64,000 bases of DNA from Streptomyces sp. HNM0575 (GTDB taxonomy: Bacteria; Actinomycetota; Actinomycetes; Streptomycetales; Streptomycetaceae). The translations under genes and the position numbers were made by a program. The stretch lies in NCBI RefSeq assembly GCF_012726265.1, contig NZ_JAASAG010000009.1, positions 124,001-188,000 of the forward strand, in the 5' to 3' direction. Of the stretch, positions 60,626-64,000 are shown piece after piece (positions within the stretch are counted from its first letter, which is position 1; each line of letters begins with the position of its first letter). Below the pieces are notes generated by a model. That model was not told the DNA's origin. It worked only from the letters and a program-made list of their open reading frames with translations, and ran no database searches.

Positions 60626-61372
60626 ATGGGGCGGGGCCTGGAAGACGACGATCGCAGGCGACGGCTGTGGAGTCATGTTGTCGAACGCGCCCAGGGCGGC
60701 AAGATCACTATCGGGCACGTGTGTGCCGCGCTGACCGCTGTTGCGGGAGCGGATTCGGCCGCCGTCACGGTGATGCTCAGTGCCAGTCCGCGCGAAACCA
60801 TCTACGCGAGCAGTCAGATGGCAGCAGACATGGAAGAGCTGGCCCAGACGCTCGGCGAAGGCCCGGGCGTGGATGCCTGCGCCGGCGGTCCTGCCCTGGT
60901 GTCGGATCTGAACGCGGCGGAGTGTCAGGTTAGTTGGCCGGTGTTCGCCCCGGCCGCGGTGGCGGCCGGGGTCCGGGCGCTCTTCGCGTTGCCGCTGCGG
61001 CTCGGCGGTGTCGGTCTGGGCGTCATGTGTCTGTATCGCTCTCGTGCGGGCAGCCTCAGCAGTGAGCAACTCGCTGACGCACTGGTATTGGCGGACACGG
61101 CCTTGGCACTGCTGCTCGATATGGGGCAGGACGAAGGGCTGGCCCGTGGGGAGCGGTGGTCCGAACTGGTGGGCCCGCTGCACCCTGAGGTGCATCAGGC
61201 CACCGGGATGCTGATCGAGCAGCTCGGGGTGAGCGCAGGGTCGGCTCTCCTCAGGCTGCGCGCTTACGCGTTCGCAAGTGAACGTCGGCTGCGCGATGTC
61301 GCCCGAGACGTGGTCGCGCGGCGCCTGCAATTGGACGGGAGCGAGCCTCCTCCCGAGCGATCAGAGTCCTGA
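60626..61372 (+). CDS. GAF-ANTAR protein 1
   Basis: 248 residues. A GAF domain (LTAVAGADSAAVTVMLSASP; GEGPGVDACAGGPALVSDL; ALFALPLRLGGVGLGVMCLY) is followed by an ANTAR RNA-binding domain (HQATGMLIEQLGVSAGSALL; RLRDVARDVVARRL). ANTAR proteins act as transcription antiterminators by binding paired hairpins in leader RNA. The ATG at 60626 is my preferred start because the GAF begins soon after; no strong ribosome site is visible. It precedes a second GAF-ANTAR gene by 79 bp, so the two may work as a pair or hetero-dimer. Confidence 0.83.
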   Translation: MGRGLEDDDRRRRLWSHVVERAQGGKITIGHVCAALTAVAGADSAAVTVMLSASPRETIYASSQMAADMEELAQTLGEGPGVDACAGGPALVSDLNAAECQVSWPVFAPAAVAAGVRALFALPLRLGGVGLGVMCLYRSRAGSLSSEQLADALVLADTALALLLDMGQDEGLARGERWSELVGPLHPEVHQATGMLIEQLGVSAGSALLRLRAYAFASERRLRDVARDVVARRLQLDGSEPPPERSES

Positions 61373-61451
61373 TCCTGGTCCCGTTCGCTCCACGCCGGTG
61401 TGGACATCATCGGCGCAAGTGCATGAAGTTGCCTGAACGAGGTTGAGTGAG

Positions 61452-62180
61452 ATGGCAGAGGTCCGGCTGACCGACGTGTTCGTGGAAATGGCGGACACGC
61501 TCATCGACGAATTCGACGTGCTCGATTTCATGCACGGGCTGAGTGCGAGGTGCGTCGAGCTGCTGGACATCACAGCGGCGGGGGTCATGCTGACCGACGA
61601 GCGGGACAGTCTTCAACTGGTCGCCGCTTCCTCGGAGAAGACCCGACTTCTCGAACTGTTCCAGCTTCAGACCGAACAAGGTCCCTGCATGGAATGTTTC
61701 CACAGCGGTCAGCCCGTCACGGTCTCCGATCTGTCTGCCATGGGGCCGTGGTGGCCGCACTTCACCGAAGCGGCAGCGGAGGTCAGCTTCTCCTCCGTCC
61801 ACGCCGTACCGATGCGCTTGCGCAGTGAAATCATCGGCGCGCTCAACTTCTTCGACACCAAGGCCGGGGCCATGGACCTCGAAAAGCAACGCATCGGTCA
61901 GGCTCTCGCAGACGTCGCCACCATCGGGCTGCTGCAACAACGGGCCATCCGGCAGCGGGACAACCTCACCGAACAGCTCCAGACCGCATTGAACAGTCGC
62001 ATCTTCGTCGAGCAGGCCAAGGGGGTGCTCGCCCAACGTCTGAAGGTGAGCGTCGATGAGGCGTTCTCATTGCTTCGTGGCGAAGCCCGCCTCCGGAACC
62101 GGCGCTTGTCCGATCTGGCGCAGGCGATCGTCGACGGCTCCGAGCAACTTCCTGCCGCGCCGGACGACTTGACCCGCTGA
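61452..62180 (+). CDS. GAF-ANTAR protein 2
   Basis: 242 residues: GAF (DFMHGLSARCVELLDITAAG; TEQGPCMECFHSGQPVTVSD; SSVHAVPMRLRSEIIGALNF) and ANTAR (NSRIFVEQAKGVLAQRLKVS; SLLRGEARLRNRRLSDLAQA). The ATG at 61452 is preceded by a weak GAGG; a TTG at 61443 is possible. The EQAKG motif of the ANTAR domain is perfect here, while protein 1 has HQATG. Signal and target RNA unknown. Confidence 0.87.
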   Translation: MAEVRLTDVFVEMADTLIDEFDVLDFMHGLSARCVELLDITAAGVMLTDERDSLQLVAASSEKTRLLELFQLQTEQGPCMECFHSGQPVTVSDLSAMGPWWPHFTEAAAEVSFSSVHAVPMRLRSEIIGALNFFDTKAGAMDLEKQRIGQALADVATIGLLQQRAIRQRDNLTEQLQTALNSRIFVEQAKGVLAQRLKVSVDEAFSLLRGEARLRNRRLSDLAQAIVDGSEQLPAAPDDLTR

Positions 62181-62668
62181 ACGGTCGGAAAGCTGCGGAG
62201 AGTCCGCTCCTCCGGGCTTGGCCGGAGCGCCGCATCCGCCCCGCATAGCACAGCCGCCACCCACAGCGAAAGTCCCGTTACGGTGAGGCCGGGCCCGGGA
62301 GTACTCTGACGGCCTGTCGCCCCAGACCCCGGTGGCATTCTGTCCGAAGTACGCCCGACGGCACGGGTGTTGCTGCCTCGCCCGACCGCTGCTCCGGGTC
62401 GTGGGTCCGCTCGGCCCCCTCGACAGCACGCACCCACTGTCGCTGTGCGGCATGCCCGGTCATTTGCGTCTTCCCGCCTGCCCCGATCTCTCGCATTCCC
62501 ACGGCGCACCTTCGCCGGCTCGCGGAGTGCGTCCAGTACGGGGGTGCTCGGCATGGGAAATGAGACGCAGGCACGCCGGCACGTCGTCCCCCAGTTCTGT
62601 CCGCCGCATGCGGCGAATCCGCCGAGGAGCAGCAGCCAGAGCCGGGATCGCAGAAGGATGTGAGAGCG
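62181..62668. other. Gene-free stretch before the SsgA-like gene
   Basis: 488 bp in which I see no supported gene, only the promoter of the SsgA-like gene. I looked for ANTAR-type paired hairpins by eye and found none convincing. Confidence 0.45.
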
Positions 62669-63136
62669 ATGAACACCACCGTCGACGACGGCGATGGCGG
62701 CAGTGGCGGCGATGTCGAACGCCCCGGAAAAGCCTGCGTGATACGCGACTTGGAAGTCTTTCTGGTGCTCTCCGCAGAGTGCGCGGCACCGCTGCGCGCG
62801 CGGTTCACCTACCGGGCCACCGACCCCTTCGCCGTTCAGCTCGACTTTCACCTGGCCACACAGAGTCCGGTCCGCTGGATCATCTCCCGTGAGTTGCTGA
62901 CGACGGGCATGGTGCGACCCGTAGGACGCGGTGACGTGCGTGTGTGGCCCACACACGGAGACACGCAGATCAATCTGCGGCTGTACTCGCCGGACGGCGA
63001 CGCAGTGCTGGAGACCGCGGCGGGCCCACTGGCCGAATGGCTCGAGCGCACCTGCCTGTTGGTCCCGCCAGGGCATGAAGAGCGCTTCCTTGACACCGAC
63101 ACCCTGATCAAGGACCTGCTGCGGGAATCCCCGTAG
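62669..63136 (+). CDS. SsgA-like protein (SALP), sporulation/cell-division family
   Basis: 155 residues of a family restricted to morphologically complex actinobacteria, whose members steer septum placement and peptidoglycan work in aerial hyphae. Core blocks: PLRARFTYRATDPFAVQLDF, WIISRELLTTGMVRPVGRGD, DVRVWP and NLRLYSPDGDAVLETAAGPL. The ATG at 62669 lies ten bases after AAGGA. An N-terminal Asp/Gly stretch is variable. Which of the Ssg subtypes it is cannot be told; it is not near ftsZ or other division genes. Confidence 0.88.
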   Translation: MNTTVDDGDGGSGGDVERPGKACVIRDLEVFLVLSAECAAPLRARFTYRATDPFAVQLDFHLATQSPVRWIISRELLTTGMVRPVGRGDVRVWPTHGDTQINLRLYSPDGDAVLETAAGPLAEWLERTCLLVPPGHEERFLDTDTLIKDLLRESP

Positions 63137-63259
63137 CACGACTGCCCGGCCGGACGGGAACGGGCCGCCAGGACCCGGAGCAAGGCCGAGCCGGGGCGAG
63201 CAAGGCCGAGCCGGGGCGCGGGAGCGATGAACCGTACCGGCTGACGAGTCCCTTAATCT

Positions 63260-63293
63260 GCAAACTAGCTAGTTGCGAAAGTTGGCAACTAGC
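63260..63293. promoter_or_regulatory. ArsR operator candidate
   Basis: GCTAGTTGC (63268-63276), 8-bp spacer, GCAACTAGC (63285-63293): a perfect 9-8-9 inverted repeat. A third half-site GCAAACTAGC (63260-63269) overlaps on the left. AT-rich relative to surroundings and 65 bp upstream of the ArsR gene. Confidence 0.75.
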
Positions 63294-63357
63294 GAGATCA
63301 TCTCTGGGACGTTGCAAGTGGCGGAGACCGTATGGCCCTTGAGATGAGGCACGAACG

Positions 63358-63777
63358 ATGGCGGGTGACAGGGCTGCGGCCGGTGGCGGGGAGCTTCGGG
63401 AGGCCGGTTCGGTGACGGCGCCCCTGTATCAGCTCAAGGCCGAGTTCTTCAAGACGCTGGGACACCCGGTCCGCATTCGCGTACTGGAGCTGCTGAGCGA
63501 GCGCGAGCATGCCGTGGCCGAGATACTGCCGGAGGTGGGGGTCGGTGCCCCGCATCTGTCCCAGCAGCTGGCCGTGCTGCGGCGGATGAATCTCGTCGTG
63601 ACCCGCAAGGAGGGGCCGACGGTCTATTACTCGCTGACCAGCCCCGAAGTGGCGGAGCTGCTGCGGGTGGCGCGGTCGATTCTCTCCGGAGTGCTGTCGG
63701 GACAGGTCGAGTTGCTGGCGGACCTGCGGTCGGCGGCCTCGGAGAAGGAGGAGGCCCCGGGCCGCGGCAGCACCTAG
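63358..63777 (+). CDS. ArsR/SmtB-family regulator
   Basis: 139 residues; winged helix KAEFFKTLGHPVRIRVLELL, EREHAVAEILPEVGVGAPHLSQQLAVL split across the recognition helix, and NLVVTRKEGPTVYYSL as the wing. No Cys pair typical of metal sensing (ELCVCDL) is seen, so it may sense something other than arsenite or zinc. The ATG at 63358 has a GAGG nine bases upstream; a GTG at 63412 with GGGAGG is an alternative and would drop an 18-residue unconserved leader. It probably binds the operator upstream of itself and controls the gene after it. Confidence 0.85.
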   Translation: MAGDRAAAGGGELREAGSVTAPLYQLKAEFFKTLGHPVRIRVLELLSEREHAVAEILPEVGVGAPHLSQQLAVLRRMNLVVTRKEGPTVYYSLTSPEVAELLRVARSILSGVLSGQVELLADLRSAASEKEEAPGRGST

Positions 63778-63885
63778 GGCGCCCATGTGCGGCGGTCGCC
63801 CCTTGTGAAGGACCCCTTGTGACGGGGCAGGGGGCGGCCGCTTCTCAGCTCGGTGGGATACGAGCCCGATGCTGAGGAGCATGTG

Positions 63886-64000
63886 GTGAGTCTGTTGCGC
63901 AAGATCCGCGGTACGGGGCGAGTGGCCGAAGAGACCCCGCCGCGGCCGCAGGGGGTCGTACCGGACGCGGCGCGGGAGTTGGGCGGCTCGGCGCAGGTGC
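63886..64000 (+). CDS. Start of an unrecognised gene (cut by window edge)
   Basis: GTG at 63886 with GAGGAG six bases upstream; a GTG directly before it is less well spaced. The visible 38 codons begin VSLLRKIRGTGRVAEETPPR and are not recognisable. It lies 108 bp after the ArsR gene on the same strand, so it may be its target. Confidence 0.55.
   Translation, partial: MSLLRKIRGTGRVAEETPPRPQGVVPDAARELGGSAQV

Noticed and set aside
63781..63842. Terminator after the ArsR gene
   Set aside because: An imperfect GC hairpin and a repeated CCCCTTGTGA are present, but the stem has mismatches and the next gene follows closely; too weak to list.
1..64000. CRISPR arrays, rRNA genes and insertion-sequence transposases
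   Set aside because: No regularly spaced repeat-spacer array, no rRNA-like sequence and no transposase-like protein were seen.

Overview
The window is high-GC DNA from a Streptomyces or close relative. The evidence is the GTG/TTG starts, the GGAGG-type ribosome sites, a sortase-anchored chaplin, an SsgA-like protein, a mycothiol gene (mshC), a parJ gene and the gyl (glycerol) operon. From memory of gene order, positions 1 to about 23,500 follow the conserved core of S. coelicolor around SCO1657-SCO1676.

Conserved block (1-23,780). A partial metH diverges from gylR-glpF-glpK-glpD, where GylR controls glycerol uptake, phosphorylation and oxidation; a near-identical palindrome lies before gylR and before glpF. 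Next come a GH13 glucosidase, parJ with a very long charged tail, mshC, and a coupled operon of three conserved actinobacterial genes (histidine-phosphatase-like protein, DUF3090, PI3/4-kinase-like protein). These are followed by corA, an F420-type oxidoreductase, an aldo/keto reductase overlapping a RecD-like protein without Walker A, two small conserved proteins, chpC with a very small chaplin-like gene, an M20 peptidase and tRNA-Leu(GAG).

Accessory block (23,780 to the end). Just after the tRNA the DNA becomes a patchwork of truncated genes: an esterase fragment, a TPR/cold-shock pseudogene, an 11-codon SDR stub, a dehydrogenase tail, an MFS fragment, and frameshifted Lrp and alcohol dehydrogenase genes. 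A dispersed repeat with internal inverted repeats occurs five times and repeatedly lies beside these broken genes. Intact modules lie between them: an unusual secreted-hydrolase/ABC-ATPase fusion with its permease (27.8-31.4 kb); a TetR/quinone-reductase pair with twin operators; an ECF42-type sigma factor with its DGPF partner; a hypoxia/dormancy-like cluster (35.6-41.7 kb: GAF histidine kinase, PPOX protein, NarL regulator, universal stress protein, DoxX, cyclic-nucleotide-binding protein) whose divergent promoters carry 14-bp palindromes shaped like the DevR box; and a siderophore ABC importer behind an iron-box-like palindrome.

From 50.4 to 57.2 kb a GntR regulator diverges from a three-gene operon. 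It encodes a 1,122-residue molybdopterin oxidoreductase fused to its own flavin/2Fe-2S reductase, an ornithine-cyclodeaminase-family enzyme and an AtoE-type carrier. This is the best candidate for an undescribed catabolic pathway. The window ends with an old-yellow-enzyme gene, two GAF-ANTAR proteins, an SsgA-like protein, an ArsR regulator with a clear operator and the start of an unrecognised gene.
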